From Lachnospiraceae bacterium (GTDB taxonomy: Bacteria > Bacillota > Clostridia > Lachnospirales > Lachnospiraceae): a stretch of DNA of 39,059 nucleotides. The stretch's first letter is position 1, and each line of letters starts with the position of its first letter. Both the position numbers and the translations under genes were made by a program. A model generated the notes under the pieces. It did no database searches. It saw only the letters and a list, made by a program, of their open reading frames with translations, and was not told where the DNA came from. The stretch covers positions 1 to 39,059 of the forward strand of contig JAILQQ010000014.1 in the NCBI GenBank assembly GCA_024698885.1, read 5' to 3'. Shown here piece after piece: positions 24,731 through 34,454 of the stretch.

Positions 24731-24829
24731 TTCCCTTTCTCCTTTGCAAGTATCTTATTACAGCAAAAGACAAAACTCTTTTCGTTTGTCGTTTGCTGCG
24801 CCGGATTTTGGCCGCTTCCTGCGGCCATT

Positions 24830-26224
24830 TTACCGGCACAGGGAAGAAATATCTCTTTTCAGATACTTTCCGTCCCCTCTGGATCCGAGAAATTCGTTAT
24901 TTTTTACAATGACCTGCCCCCGCTGTATCACCGTATCGACGGCTCCCGTGGTCTCAAGACCCTCGTAGCAGGTGTAATCAGCGTTTCCGTGCAGATTTTT
25001 CCGCGTAAGGATCCCCTTTGCCTTCGGATCGAATATGACGATATCCGCGTCTGAACCGGGGCGCAATATCCCCTTTTTCGGGTAAAGCCCGAAAATCCTT
25101 GCGGGATTTGTGCACAGATACCGCACTAACTGAGGAAGCGTGAGCCGCCCACGGGCACAGCCTTCACTGTATAAAAGGAGAAGACGCTCCTCAACGCCCG
25201 GCGCGCCGTTTGGGCAGAGGCGGAAGTCATCCCTGCCGCGCTGCTTTTGCTTCCCAAAGGTGAAAGGGCAGTGATCGGTGGCGACTGTGTCCAGAATATC
25301 GTCTGCTAAAGCCTCCCAGAGAGCATCCCTGTCCGCCCCGGTCCGTAACGGGGGAGACATGACGGCCTTAAGTCCCTCCACGGGATCGTCATAAAGCGCC
25401 TCGTCAAGCAGCAGGTACTGGGGACAGGTCTCGACCCCAAAGTGCTTTCTGCCCTTTTCTTTGGCGCGCATCACTGCCTCCAGCCCTGCCTTACTGGAAA
25501 GATGGACAATATATACCGGCGCCTCATCCAGGCACTCCGCCATACATAACAGCCGGTTGATGGCTTCGGCTTCGGCCTGGGCAGGCCTGCTCTTTGGATG
25601 ATAAGAGGCGGAAAGCTTTCCCTCCGCGCCGTAATGGTCTCTCAGGCAGTTTACGATGCCGTCATTTTCACAGTGGACCGTGATCAGAATGCCGTTTTCC
25701 GCGGCAAAAGCAAGAACCTCGCATACATCCCGGTCCTTCAGCATGCTGTCGTAGGTCAGGTAGAGCTTAAAGCTCGTAATGCCTTCTTTTTCCGCGATCT
25801 CCCGCATCTGCGTCAGAACGCTCTCATCTACCTTATCCTGTAAAACGCCGTGGAAGCTGTAATCGATCACAGCTTCGCCGTCGGCAAGGCGATGGTATTC
25901 TTCGACCTGATGCCAGGGAAGCGCGCCCTTCGGGCCAAAGGCCATATGGTCGACGATCGTGGTGGTGCCGCCGCAGGCAGCGGCGATTGTTCCGGTGTAA
26001 AACGTATCACAGGAACGGTCAAAGCCGACATCCAGATCCATATGGGTATGGACATCGATCGCGCCCGGCAGTATGAGCATTCCGTCCGCGTCGATCGTAA
26101 CGGCCTCCTCATCGGAAATATCCGGGGCCACTGCCTTTATCGTTTCGCCGTCCGTTAAGACATCCGCCCTTATGCTGTCGGTGTCGCTTACGACGGTTCC
26201 GTTTTTGATCAGTATTTTTGCCAT
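24830..26224 (-). CDS. hydA: Dihydropyrimidinase/D-hydantoinase-type cyclic amidohydrolase
   Basis: This 464-residue metal-dependent hydrolase of the hydantoinase/dihydropyrimidinase group corresponds to E. coli HyuA (YgeZ). His59 and His61 lie in IDVHTHMDLDV. The metal-bridging carboxylated lysine is Lys153 in SFKLYLTYDS, HCENDG follows near 185, VHLSSKAGLE comes next, and the last metal Asp is in TDHCPF. It opens cyclic amide rings; in this operon a ring-opened purine intermediate is the likely substrate, by inference. It is the last gene of the operon, 7 bases after ridA, with no strong ribosome site of its own, suggesting coupled translation. Confidence 0.93.
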   Translation of the reverse strand: MAKILIKNGTVVSDTDSIRADVLTDGETIKAVAPDISDEEAVTIDADGMLILPGAIDVHTHMDLDVGFDRSCDTFYTGTIAAACGGTTTIVDHMAFGPKGALPWHQVEEYHRLADGEAVIDYSFHGVLQDKVDESVLTQMREIAEKEGITSFKLYLTYDSMLKDRDVCEVLAFAAENGILITVHCENDGIVNCLRDHYGAEGKLSASYHPKSRPAQAEAEAINRLLCMAECLDEAPVYIVHLSSKAGLEAVMRAKEKGRKHFGVETCPQYLLLDEALYDDPVEGLKAVMSPPLRTGADRDALWEALADDILDTVATDHCPFTFGKQKQRGRDDFRLCPNGAPGVEERLLLLYSEGCARGRLTLPQLVRYLCTNPARIFGLYPKKGILRPGSDADIVIFDPKAKGILTRKNLHGNADYTCYEGLETTGAVDTVIQRGQVIVKNNEFLGSRGDGKYLKRDISSLCR

Positions 26225-26231
26225 GGCTTTT

Positions 26232-26609
26232 TCAGATGACAGCGACCGCTTCGATCTCTACCTTCGCTCCCTTGGGAACAGCCGCAACCTGAAAAGCCGC
26301 TCTTGCCGGGAAGGGCTCCTTAAAGAAGGTGGCGTATACTTCGTTCATGGCCGCGAAATCAGCGATATCCGCCAACAGAACCGTCGTTTTTACGACGTTT
26401 TCCATGCCGGTGCCGGCCTTTTCCAATATGTTTTTGATATTGGTAAGACTCTGCTTTGTCTGGGTTTTGATATCATCTCCCGCAAATTCTCCCGTGGCGG
26501 GGTCTACGGGAAGCTGTCCCGAAACATAGATGGTATCTCCTGCCTTTACCGCCTGTGAATACGGGCCGATGGCGGCAGGTGCGTTTTCTGTGTGAATAGC
26601 CTGGTTCAT
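26232..26609 (-). CDS. ridA: RidA family reactive imine/enamine deaminase
   Basis: This 125-residue YjgF/RidA protein typically works as a cytoplasmic trimer. Conserved [20 protein letters not shown] lies at residues 14-33, and catalytic Arg103 sits in [21 protein letters not shown]. The family hydrolyses 2-aminoacrylate and related imines to keto acids. That is exactly the intermediate expected from diaminopropionate ammonia-lyase four genes upstream, so it probably protects PLP enzymes and speeds pyruvate release. AGGAGG precedes the ATG at 26609. Confidence 0.95.
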   Translation of the reverse strand: MNQAIHTENAPAAIGPYSQAVKAGDTIYVSGQLPVDPATGEFAGDDIKTQTKQSLTNIKNILEKAGTGMENVVKTTVLLADIADFAAMNEVYATFFKEPFPARAAFQVAAVPKGAKVEIEAVAVI

Positions 26610-26625
26610 GTTTTTCCTCCTGTCT

Positions 26626-27570
26626 TTATTCTGCTGTTATCAGTGTTCCTGTTTTTCCGGATATGCCGTCCCTTGCCTTCTCAAGGAGCGTGATCAGGGC
26701 TTTCCTGCCCGGGGCCGAGCCCGCAAATTTAACGGCTGCCTGCACCTTGGGAAGCATGGAGCCCGGCGCGAATTCTCCGGCTTTGATATATTTTTCCGCC
26801 TCCGCAGGGGTCAGGCGGGAAAGCCATTCTTCGTCCGGCTTTCCGAAGTGTATCGCGACCTTTTCCACTGCCGTGAGGATGATCAGAAAATCGGCATCGA
26901 GTGCTTCCGCCAGACATTCCGCCGCAAAATCCTTGTCGATGACGGCGGCGGCGCCCTTCAGATGATGGGCGCTTGAGTGATACACCGGGATGCCTCCGCC
27001 CCCGCAGGCAATAACGATGTGGTCTGTTTCCATCAGCGACCGGATGGTTTCGAGCTCTATGATCGCTTTCGGCTTCGGAGACGCCACGACCTGGCGGTAG
27101 CCCCTGCCGGCGTCCTCCGCAACCTGAAAGCCCTGTTTTGATGACAGCGCTTCAGCCTCTTCCTTTGTCATAAACGCGCCGATGGGTTTTTCGGGATGCT
27201 CAAAGGCGGGATCGTTCAGATCCACCTCGACCTGCGTGAGCACCGTGGCGCATTCCTTGCGGATCCCCCGGTCAAGGAGCTCCTCCTTTAAGGAATTCTG
27301 AAGGTCATACCCGATATAGCCCTGGCTCAGCGCAACGCATACCGAAAGAGGGGTGAAGCCGTACTTATCCGGCTCCGACCGGGAAAGCAGGGTCATGGCA
27401 TTCTGGATCATGCCGACCTGCGGGCCGTTTCCGTGTACGATCACCACCTCATGATGATCCTCGATCAGGTCCGCAATGGCGGCGGCGGTTTTTTTAACGG
27501 CCGTCATCTGTTCCGGAAGGTTTTTGCCGAGGGCGTTTCCGCCTAAGGCGATTACTATTTTTTTTCCCAT
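26626..27570 (-). CDS. arcC: Carbamate kinase
   Basis: This 314-residue amino-acid-kinase-fold enzyme transfers phosphate from carbamoyl phosphate to ADP, giving ATP, CO2 and ammonia. It has [13 protein letters not shown] at the start, [12 protein letters not shown] near residue 46, the ACGGGGIPV loop and [14 protein letters not shown], and the C-terminal [11 protein letters not shown] is typical of ArcC/YqeA. With no arginine deiminase genes nearby and a carbamoyltransferase directly upstream, it most likely harvests energy from carbamoyl groups released during purine ring breakdown. Confidence 0.95.
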   Translation of the reverse strand: MGKKIVIALGGNALGKNLPEQMTAVKKTAAAIADLIEDHHEVVIVHGNGPQVGMIQNAMTLLSRSEPDKYGFTPLSVCVALSQGYIGYDLQNSLKEELLDRGIRKECATVLTQVEVDLNDPAFEHPEKPIGAFMTKEEAEALSSKQGFQVAEDAGRGYRQVVASPKPKAIIELETIRSLMETDHIVIACGGGGIPVYHSSAHHLKGAAAVIDKDFAAECLAEALDADFLIILTAVEKVAIHFGKPDEEWLSRLTPAEAEKYIKAGEFAPGSMLPKVQAAVKFAGSAPGRKALITLLEKARDGISGKTGTLITAE

Positions 27571-27586
27571 GTTTTATCCTCTGTTT

Positions 27587-28780
27587 TTAGCCGAAATGTC
27601 TCGGCTGATTTCTGGTCTCCAGGGCCTTTAAGACAGCCTGGGGATCCTTTACCTTCGCAAGGAAGATCATGGCGGCGATGATATAAGGCTTGAAGCTGGC
27701 CTGCTTGTAGAGAGGGACACGGTACCGGTCGAAAACGGAAGCCGCAACCTCTCCGTCCTTGCAGGAAACATCGTTGATATCCGCGGGCAGACAGTGAAGA
27801 TACAGTGCTTTTCCGTCCTTTGTGGTCTTCATAAGCTCTTCGGTGCAGCACCAGTCCTTATGACCGGCGTTCTGCGCAAGCAGCTCCTTCTCAAGGGCAT
27901 TTATCCCGTCAAAGTCACCGGCTCCGTACAGATCGGTCCTTTTTTCCATCGCGGCAAACGGCGCCCAGCTCTTGGGATAGACAATATCCGCATCCTGAAA
28001 GGCCTCTGCCATCGAGTTGGTCTTGGTAAAGCTTCCGCCGGAAGCGGCCGCGTTCTTTTTCGCCACTTCCTCCACATCCTTCATCACGTCGTAGCCGTCG
28101 GGATGGGCCAGAGTCACGTTCATGCCAAACCGCGTCATGAGCCCGATCACGCCCTGGGGAACGGAAAGAGGCTTGCCGTAGCTGGGGGAATAAGCCCAGG
28201 TCATGGCGATCTTTTTCCCCTTAAGCTGCTCCACGCCGCCGAAGGTATGGATGATATGGAGCATATCCGCCATACACTGGGTAGGATGGTCGATATCGCA
28301 CTGAAGGTTCACAAGGGTGGGCTTCTGTTCCAGAACGCCTTCCTGATACCCTTCCGTTACGGCATTGACGACATCGTGCATATATTTGTTTCCCTTGCCG
28401 ATGTACATATCATCCCGGATCCCGATGACGTCTGCCATGAAGGAGACCATGTTGGCAGTTTCCCGGACGGTCTCACCATGCGCGATCTGGCTTTTGCCCT
28501 CGTCCAGATCCTGTACCTCAAGCCCTAAGAGATTGCAGGCAGACGCAAAGGAAAAACGGGTTCTGGTGGAATTGTCCCTGAAAAGGGAGATCCCAAGGCC
28601 GGAATCAAATATTTTGGTGGAGATATTTCTCTCCCGCAGATGCCTGAGGGCATCCGCCACCGTAAATACCGCGGCGATCTCATCATCGGTCTTTTCCCAG
28701 GTCAGGAAAAAGTTCCCTTCATACATATCGCTGAAATTCAGTTTATCAAGCTTGTCGGTAAAATCTTTTAAATTGCTCAT
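27587..28780 (-). CDS. ygeW: Knotted carbamoyltransferase YgeW
   Basis: This 397-residue member of the aspartate/ornithine carbamoyltransferase superfamily has the carbamoyl-phosphate motif STRTR at residues 71-75 (in FRDNSTRTRFSF), HPTQCMAD, and the second-domain HCLPADINDVSC loop. Its long form and family-specific segments (HGETVRETANMVSFMADVIGIRDD) identify YgeW, a trefoil-knotted member whose natural substrate is not settled. It is neither a standard ornithine nor aspartate enzyme. Here it would run in the degradative direction, moving a carbamoyl group from a ureido intermediate to phosphate for carbamate kinase (inference). The ATG at 28780 was chosen for AAGGAGAGG. Confidence 0.93.
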   Translation of the reverse strand: MSNLKDFTDKLDKLNFSDMYEGNFFLTWEKTDDEIAAVFTVADALRHLRERNISTKIFDSGLGISLFRDNSTRTRFSFASACNLLGLEVQDLDEGKSQIAHGETVRETANMVSFMADVIGIRDDMYIGKGNKYMHDVVNAVTEGYQEGVLEQKPTLVNLQCDIDHPTQCMADMLHIIHTFGGVEQLKGKKIAMTWAYSPSYGKPLSVPQGVIGLMTRFGMNVTLAHPDGYDVMKDVEEVAKKNAAASGGSFTKTNSMAEAFQDADIVYPKSWAPFAAMEKRTDLYGAGDFDGINALEKELLAQNAGHKDWCCTEELMKTTKDGKALYLHCLPADINDVSCKDGEVAASVFDRYRVPLYKQASFKPYIIAAMIFLAKVKDPQAVLKALETRNQPRHFG

Positions 28781-28794
28781 GATCCTCTCCTTCA

Positions 28795-30171
28795 TTACTG
28801 AATGTTATTATTTGTTTTTCCGGCGCGGAACTGTGTCACGTCGTCGGTTTTGTTCGTTTCATCATAAAGGTTGACGGCAGCGACGTAAACAGCGGCACAC
28901 CTTACCAGGTCATCCTTATAGGTGATCTCATTGGGCGCATGCGCCTGACTCTCGGCACCGGGTCCGAACCCGACGCAGGGGATGCCGTAACGGCCCTGTA
29001 TGGAAACACAGTTGGTCGAAAAGGTCCATTTATCTATTAAAGGACGATCTCTCAGCTTCTTTGTGGAATCCGGTCCCATTCTGTGCTCTCCGTAAAGAGC
29101 CTTATGCGCGTCGTAAAGTGCCTTTACATGCGCGGCATTTTCCCTGTTGATCCAGGTCGGGAAGTAGCATTCGGTCTCATAAACCTCTCCGGTCCATGAA
29201 GGCCGGTCATACATATACATGGAAACCTCTACATCATCACCGTATTTTTTCACGGCCGGAAGGTTTCTGATCTCCTCAAGGCAGGATTCCCAGGTTTCAC
29301 CGGCCGTCATACGGCGGTCCACGGAAATCGCGCAGCTGTCCGCCACCGCGCAGCGGCTCGGAGAGGTATAGAAGATCTGCGATACGGTACAGGTGCCCCG
29401 CCCTAAGAACCGGGCATCCTCGTAGTGGTCCGGATTATATTTGGGATCAAGCATCTTTACAAGGCCTTTAATAGCTGTGCTCTCATCGCAGCCATTGTTG
29501 TTTAAAGCCCTGACATCCGCAATGATATCAGCCATTTTATAAATCGCGTTGTCGCCTCTTTCCGGCGCGGAACCGTGGCAGGAAATTCCCTTTACATCGA
29601 CCCGGATCTCCATCCGGCCTCTGTGGCCCCGGTAGATCCCGCCGTCGGTGGGCTCTGTGGAGATAACAAATTCGGGACGAATGTTTTCTTTATTATAGAT
29701 ATACTGCCAGCACATTCCGTCGCAGTCCTCCTCCTGCACGGAGCCGACGATCATGATCTTATAGCCCTTTGGGATCAGATCCAGATCCTTCATGATCTTT
29801 GCGCTGTAGACGGCGCTGCAGACGCCGCCCTCCTGATCGGAGCCGCCCCGGCCGTAGATGATCTCATCCGTTTCATAGCCTTCATAGGGATCTTTTTCCC
29901 AGTTGTCACGATTTCCGATTCCTACCGTGTCGATATGGCCGTCGATCGCGATGATCTTATCGCCGTCGCCCATCCAGCCGATGACATTTCCGAGACCGTC
30001 GATCTCTGTTTTGTCAAAGCCTAACCTGTCCATTTCGGCTTTGATGCATTCGGCGACCTCCTTTTCCTCGCAGCTTTCGCTCGGATGCGAGATCATGGCT
30101 CTCAGGAAAGCGCACATATCCTTTCTGTAGCCTTCGGAAGCCTCTTTAATCTTCTCAAAATCAAGTGACAT
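28795..30171 (-). CDS. ygeY: YgeY family selenium metabolism-linked hydrolase (M20 peptidase fold)
   Basis: This 458-residue metalloenzyme of the M20/ArgE/DapE superfamily has metal ligands His79 and Asp81 in IDGHIDTVG and Asp112 in RGGSDQEGG, a catalytic Glu pair at 147-148 in VQEEDCDG, and ESQAHAPNE near the end. The family is found only next to selenium-dependent Mo hydroxylases. It probably cleaves an amide or ureido bond in an open-chain purine breakdown product such as a diaminopropionate derivative, by inference. Its ATG at 30171 has AAGGAG before it. Confidence 0.93.
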   Translation of the reverse strand: MSLDFEKIKEASEGYRKDMCAFLRAMISHPSESCEEKEVAECIKAEMDRLGFDKTEIDGLGNVIGWMGDGDKIIAIDGHIDTVGIGNRDNWEKDPYEGYETDEIIYGRGGSDQEGGVCSAVYSAKIMKDLDLIPKGYKIMIVGSVQEEDCDGMCWQYIYNKENIRPEFVISTEPTDGGIYRGHRGRMEIRVDVKGISCHGSAPERGDNAIYKMADIIADVRALNNNGCDESTAIKGLVKMLDPKYNPDHYEDARFLGRGTCTVSQIFYTSPSRCAVADSCAISVDRRMTAGETWESCLEEIRNLPAVKKYGDDVEVSMYMYDRPSWTGEVYETECYFPTWINRENAAHVKALYDAHKALYGEHRMGPDSTKKLRDRPLIDKWTFSTNCVSIQGRYGIPCVGFGPGAESQAHAPNEITYKDDLVRCAAVYVAAVNLYDETNKTDDVTQFRAGKTNNNIQ

Positions 30172-30209
30172 TTCATACTCCTTTCCGCTGTGTATATTTT
30201 TTGATCATT

Positions 30210-31415
30210 TTATTCGTTCTCGCCTTCCCAGACGATCTTCCTGTATTTTTCGGGATCCGTATCCCCCTCGGTGGAAAACATAAGCACCCGGGAGGTCTCA
30301 TTAAGCCCCAGATTTTCCCTGAGCTCTCTGTAATCCTCGGATTTCATGATACTGCTTAATACGCCCATGCCGATCGCGCCGGATTCCCCGCTGATCACGC
30401 GCGGATCGCCCTTTACGGGAGCGGAGAGCATCCGCATCCCTTTCGCCGACATCCAGTCGGGGCAGGAAAGGAAAGCGTCAGCGTGATTTCTTAAGATATC
30501 CCAGCCGATGGTATTGGGTTCCCCACAGGCAAGACCGGCCATAATGGTCATAAGATCGCCCTCCACGATACGGGGTTCTCCGTCTCCGGCTTTGGCTCCC
30601 TTATAGAGGCAGGCAGCCGCGTCAGCCTCCATCACGATAAACTTCGGCGGATCATCCGCGAATACATTCGTGAAGTATCCGACGACCGCGCCGGCCAAGC
30701 TCCCGACACCGGCCTGTACAAAGATATGCGTGGGACGCTCTGCATAAAGCTTCTTCATGCCTTCCGCGGCCTCCGCGGCCATGCTGCCGTATCCCTGCAT
30801 GATCCAGGAGGGGATTTCCTCATATCCCTCCCAGGCAGTGTCCTGTACGATGATGCCGTGCTCGGTTTCCTGCGCTTCCTTCGCCGCAAGACGCACGCAT
30901 TCGTCATAATTCAGTTCTTCGATGGTGACCTTTGCGCCCTCCTTCGCGATATTGTCAAATCTGGATTTTGCGCTGCCCTTGGGCATATGGACCACTGCCT
31001 TCTGTTTAAGCCTCGCGGCAGCCCAGGCAACCCCGCGCCCGTGATTTCCGTCGGTAGCCGTAAAGAAGGTGGCCTGTCCGAATTCCTTTCTTAATTCGTC
31101 CCCCGTAAGATAATCATAATTCATTTCCGATACGTCTTTTCCGGTTTCCTTCGCGATATATTCTGCCATCGCAAAGGATCCGCCTAAAACCTTGAACGCG
31201 TTCAGCCCAAACCGGTAGCTTTCATCCTTGACACATACGGAAGACAGCCCGAGGAACGCGGCCATACCCTTCAGATCGGCTAAAGGCGTCACGGAATACT
31301 GCGGAAAGCCCCTGTGAAACGAAAGAGCCTTGTCCACGGCTTCCTCCGACATGACGGAAAGCCATTTGTCCTCGCTTTTTGGCATCGTATTCATAACCCA
31401 TTTCATCTTTTCCAT
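30210..31415 (-). CDS. dpaL: Diaminopropionate ammonia-lyase
   Basis: This 401-residue PLP fold-II enzyme (E. coli YgeX/DpaL) converts 2,3-diaminopropionate to pyruvate and two ammonia through 2-aminoacrylate. The Schiff-base lysine is Lys75 in GLNAFKVLGGS. FTATDGNHGRGVAWAA and HIFVQAGVGSLAGAVVGYF (phosphate-binding region) are diagnostic, and the length equals the E. coli enzyme. It has AAAGGAG before the ATG at 31415. It explains why a RidA gene sits in the same operon. It is the likely terminal carbon-yielding step of the purine route. Confidence 0.95.
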   Translation of the reverse strand: MEKMKWVMNTMPKSEDKWLSVMSEEAVDKALSFHRGFPQYSVTPLADLKGMAAFLGLSSVCVKDESYRFGLNAFKVLGGSFAMAEYIAKETGKDVSEMNYDYLTGDELRKEFGQATFFTATDGNHGRGVAWAAARLKQKAVVHMPKGSAKSRFDNIAKEGAKVTIEELNYDECVRLAAKEAQETEHGIIVQDTAWEGYEEIPSWIMQGYGSMAAEAAEGMKKLYAERPTHIFVQAGVGSLAGAVVGYFTNVFADDPPKFIVMEADAAACLYKGAKAGDGEPRIVEGDLMTIMAGLACGEPNTIGWDILRNHADAFLSCPDWMSAKGMRMLSAPVKGDPRVISGESGAIGMGVLSSIMKSEDYRELRENLGLNETSRVLMFSTEGDTDPEKYRKIVWEGENE

Positions 31416-31453
31416 TTTTGATACTCCTTTTCATTCCGGGTCATTTTATCCGG

Positions 31454-34441
31454 TCACAGTAGCCACGCGTAATTCCTTGTCACTTCCCGGATGATCTCGG
31501 CCGCTTTTACGGAAATTCCTTCCGCGCCTGCCAGATCGACGGTTTCTTCCCTGCCGTAAAGACGAAGCAGGAAGCTGTCATCACCAAGCACCGCAAAGCC
31601 GTTGTTCGTACTGTTCTCAAAGTCCTCCCTGTTACTGAAGAGCGTGAATTTATCCTTGTAGGGAGCACCCTCATACGGACAGAATACTGCGCAGTTCCCG
31701 CACTCATTGCACATCCGGTCCACATGCAGGATCTCCTCTCCTTTGCCGTCAGGCAGCTTTAAGAAGATATTCGCCCTGTTCGGACAGACATCGGCACAGA
31801 CCGCACAGACCGTCGGGCAGCCGAGACATCTGCCGGAGGAGGCGCTGCAGAAGATCCCCTTCCTGTCCAGATAAGGCTTTGCGTCCTCAGCCTTATTTCT
31901 GTCCTCATACCGGTCAAAGGAGATGCCCGCTATGGCTTTTGCGGCTTTTGCCGCATCGGATATCGCTTCGACAACGGTGGCGGGACCGCGTCTGCCGTCG
32001 CCCGCCGCGTAAATACCTTTTACGCTTGTCTGCATATCCGCATCCGTAACCGGCCGTCCCTTTTGATCAAGCTTAATGCCGGCCGCTTCGTAGAGACCGG
32101 TATCGATCGCTTCGCCGACGGCTGCGATCACCGTATCGGCAGGGATATCCTCGGTGCGGCCCGTATCGACGGGAGAGCGGCGTCCGGATTCATCCGCCTC
32201 GCCAAGCTCCATAACGGAACAGGTCAGTATTCCGTCCCTGGCCCCGACAGGCGCTAAAAGCTCCATGAATTCTATGCCGTCTTCCAGGGCGGCATCCAGT
32301 TCTTCCTCATCCGCCGGCATGTAGCGTCTGGTCCGGCGGTAGATCAGCCTTACCTTTTCGACGCCTCCCATCCGTTTGGCAGCCCTTGCCGTATCCATGG
32401 CGGTATTTCCACCGCCGAGAACAACGACATTCTTTCCAAGCTCCAGGGAATCGGGCGCGTTTTTGGCTTTTGTCAGGAATTCCACGGCATCCACTGCCTC
32501 TCCGTATTTCAGATGCGCATCCCCGGGTTTTAAGGCACCGATACAAAGGATCACATCAGTAAAGCCCTGTTCTTTCAGCTCATTAACAGAGGTGATCTCC
32601 TTGCCGGTCTCCACCTTTGCCCCATAGGCCAGGCAGAGGGAGATATCCTTCTCGATATGATCGTCCGGGATCCTGAATTCCGGGATCGCGTGACGGACGA
32701 TGCCGCCCGGACGGTCGTTCTTTTCGAAGATCGTCACGGGAATACCGGCCCTTGTAAGGAAGTAAGCGGCGGAAAGACCTGCGGGGCCGCCGCCGATCAC
32801 GGCGACCTTATGGCCACTCTCGGAAGATCCAGCGGAATCTGCTGCATGAAGCGTCGGCAGTACCTTATCGTAGGCGGCTTTTGCCGCTTTCAGCTTGATA
32901 TCTCTGACGGCAAGACTCTCTTCATAGTAATTGCGCATACATTTATCACCGCAGTGATGCGGACAGATCGTCCCGGTGATAAAGGGCAGCGCGTTCTTTT
33001 CCAGTATGATCCGAAAGGCCGCTTCGGCGTCTCCCTTCTCCATGGCTCTCAGATAGGCAGGGATATCCTGGTGGATCGGACAGCCCTCGCTGCAGGGCGA
33101 GGTAAAGCAGGAAAACAGGGGCAGCTCTTTTTTGATGCTTCTTTCCGGAAGAGGCTTGATGCTTTTCTGGTACAGCGGATTTTTCCAGACATCCTCATCC
33201 AGTGCGTGCAGGCTCTTGGAATCTGTCCCGTTAAACGGACCGAAATCAACTCCCTTGAAGGCCTCTCCGATCTGTGAAAGTCTTTCATATCCGCCGGGCT
33301 TTAAGATATTGGTAGCCATCGTGACGGGCCAGATCCCGGCCCTGTAAAGCTCACCGATATTCTGGAGCACGGCGCCTCCGGAATAGGAGATGCGGAGCTT
33401 TCCGTCAAATTCATCGGAAATGAGACGGGCCATATGGATCGTGAGAGGGAAGAGCGCGCGTCCGGCCATATACATTTCTTCACTCGGAAGCTCGCCTGCT
33501 TTCACGTCCACAGGGAAGGTATTGGAGAGCTTCAGGCCAAATTCGAGATCGTTTTCGGCTGCAAGGGCGATGAGTCTTTTAAACATGGGAACGGCATCCG
33601 CCCACTGCAGATCCTCTTTGAAATGGTGGTCATCAAAGGCTACGTATTCAAAGCCCAGACGGTCTAACCTTTCTCTGGCATACTCATAGCCGAGCAGGGT
33701 GGGATTGCATTTGATATAGGTATGCAGATGCTTCTCCGTCAAAAGATAAGTGGCGATCCGCTCAATCTCATCGGGCGGACAGCCGTGAAGCGTCGATTCG
33801 GTAATGGAGGCGGAAATACACGAGGGTATGCTTTTTACGAATGCTTCGTCAACCTTCCGGAAGCGGGGCAGATTGGCCAGAGCCCAGTCTATGGCCTCCC
33901 GGAAAGGCTCTGTATCCTTTGCCTCCTTCATGCCGTCAATATAGGTGTTTATCTTTTCCGATTTTATCCCGGCGAGATCATATCCGACAGACATATTGAA
34001 CACAAAACCGTCCGGACTGCCGAAGCCGAACTCTTTCGCTAACAGCTTGCAGGCCACGCAGGCATGGACATATTCGGAGAAAGCCTGCGGAACCGTCAGC
34101 TCTGTTGACCATTCACAGTTATAGCATTCATCTCCGGCGGTGATGCAGGGCTTGTTGATGCATTTCGCAAGCTCCTCACCGTCCATGATCTGAACGGTCT
34201 TCAGCTCAAAGAATCTGGCGCCGGCCACATAGGCGGCGATAATATTCTGCGCAAGCTGCGTATGGGGACCCGCCGCAGGACCGAAGGGCGATTCGAGCCT
34301 TTCCCGGAAGATCGGAAAAGCTTTTTTTCCGCCGTATTTTACAAAATGCCTGACGCCGAAAATACTTCCGTTATTTTTATATTCTTCCAGTATCCATTCC
34401 ATAAGCTTCCCGAAGGGAATGGGTCTCATTATATCACTCAT
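31454..34441 (-). CDS. ygfK: YgfK: multidomain flavin/Fe-S oxidoreductase (annotated as putative selenate reductase)
   Basis: This 995-residue cytoplasmic electron-transfer protein has three parts. Residues 1 to about 430 look like a dihydroorotate/dihydropyrimidine dehydrogenase-type barrel (LESPFGPAAGPHTQLAQNI, FELKTVQ, SYSGGAVLQN). Residues about 440-510 carry cysteine-rich Fe-S motifs (CFTSPCSEGCPIHQD, CPHHCGDKCMR) of the GltD/PreT kind, then an FAD site (VAVIGGGPAGLSAA, near 546) and an NAD(P) site (VVVLGGGNTAMD). The C-terminus has two ferredoxin-like clusters (CLGCPTVCAVCADVCPN, CNECGNCAVFCPYEG). The whole resembles a rearranged dihydropyrimidine dehydrogenase, so reduction of a purine-derived ring is likelier than selenate reduction (inference). 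The start at 34441 gives GGAG the right spacing. Confidence 0.9.
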   Translation of the reverse strand: MSDIMRPIPFGKLMEWILEEYKNNGSIFGVRHFVKYGGKKAFPIFRERLESPFGPAAGPHTQLAQNIIAAYVAGARFFELKTVQIMDGEELAKCINKPCITAGDECYNCEWSTELTVPQAFSEYVHACVACKLLAKEFGFGSPDGFVFNMSVGYDLAGIKSEKINTYIDGMKEAKDTEPFREAIDWALANLPRFRKVDEAFVKSIPSCISASITESTLHGCPPDEIERIATYLLTEKHLHTYIKCNPTLLGYEYARERLDRLGFEYVAFDDHHFKEDLQWADAVPMFKRLIALAAENDLEFGLKLSNTFPVDVKAGELPSEEMYMAGRALFPLTIHMARLISDEFDGKLRISYSGGAVLQNIGELYRAGIWPVTMATNILKPGGYERLSQIGEAFKGVDFGPFNGTDSKSLHALDEDVWKNPLYQKSIKPLPERSIKKELPLFSCFTSPCSEGCPIHQDIPAYLRAMEKGDAEAAFRIILEKNALPFITGTICPHHCGDKCMRNYYEESLAVRDIKLKAAKAAYDKVLPTLHAADSAGSSESGHKVAVIGGGPAGLSAAYFLTRAGIPVTIFEKNDRPGGIVRHAIPEFRIPDDHIEKDISLCLAYGAKVETGKEITSVNELKEQGFTDVILCIGALKPGDAHLKYGEAVDAVEFLTKAKNAPDSLELGKNVVVLGGGNTAMDTARAAKRMGGVEKVRLIYRRTRRYMPADEEELDAALEDGIEFMELLAPVGARDGILTCSVMELGEADESGRRSPVDTGRTEDIPADTVIAAVGEAIDTGLYEAAGIKLDQKGRPVTDADMQTSVKGIYAAGDGRRGPATVVEAISDAAKAAKAIAGISFDRYEDRNKAEDAKPYLDRKGIFCSASSGRCLGCPTVCAVCADVCPNRANIFLKLPDGKGEEILHVDRMCNECGNCAVFCPYEGAPYKDKFTLFSNREDFENSTNNGFAVLGDDSFLLRLYGREETVDLAGAEGISVKAAEIIREVTRNYAWLL

Positions 34442-34454
34442 AGGCATTTCTCCG

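Noticed and set aside
24720..24750. TTGCAA, 17 bases, TATCAT as a promoter for the importer operon
   Set aside because: It coincides with the ribosome site and start of the leader peptide, so only one reading can be right. The -10 match is weak, and I keep it only as an alternative.
31454..34441. Selenate reductase function for YgfK
   Set aside because: The name comes from early annotation. There is no Mo-binding domain, and the context and domains point to ring reduction or electron transfer.
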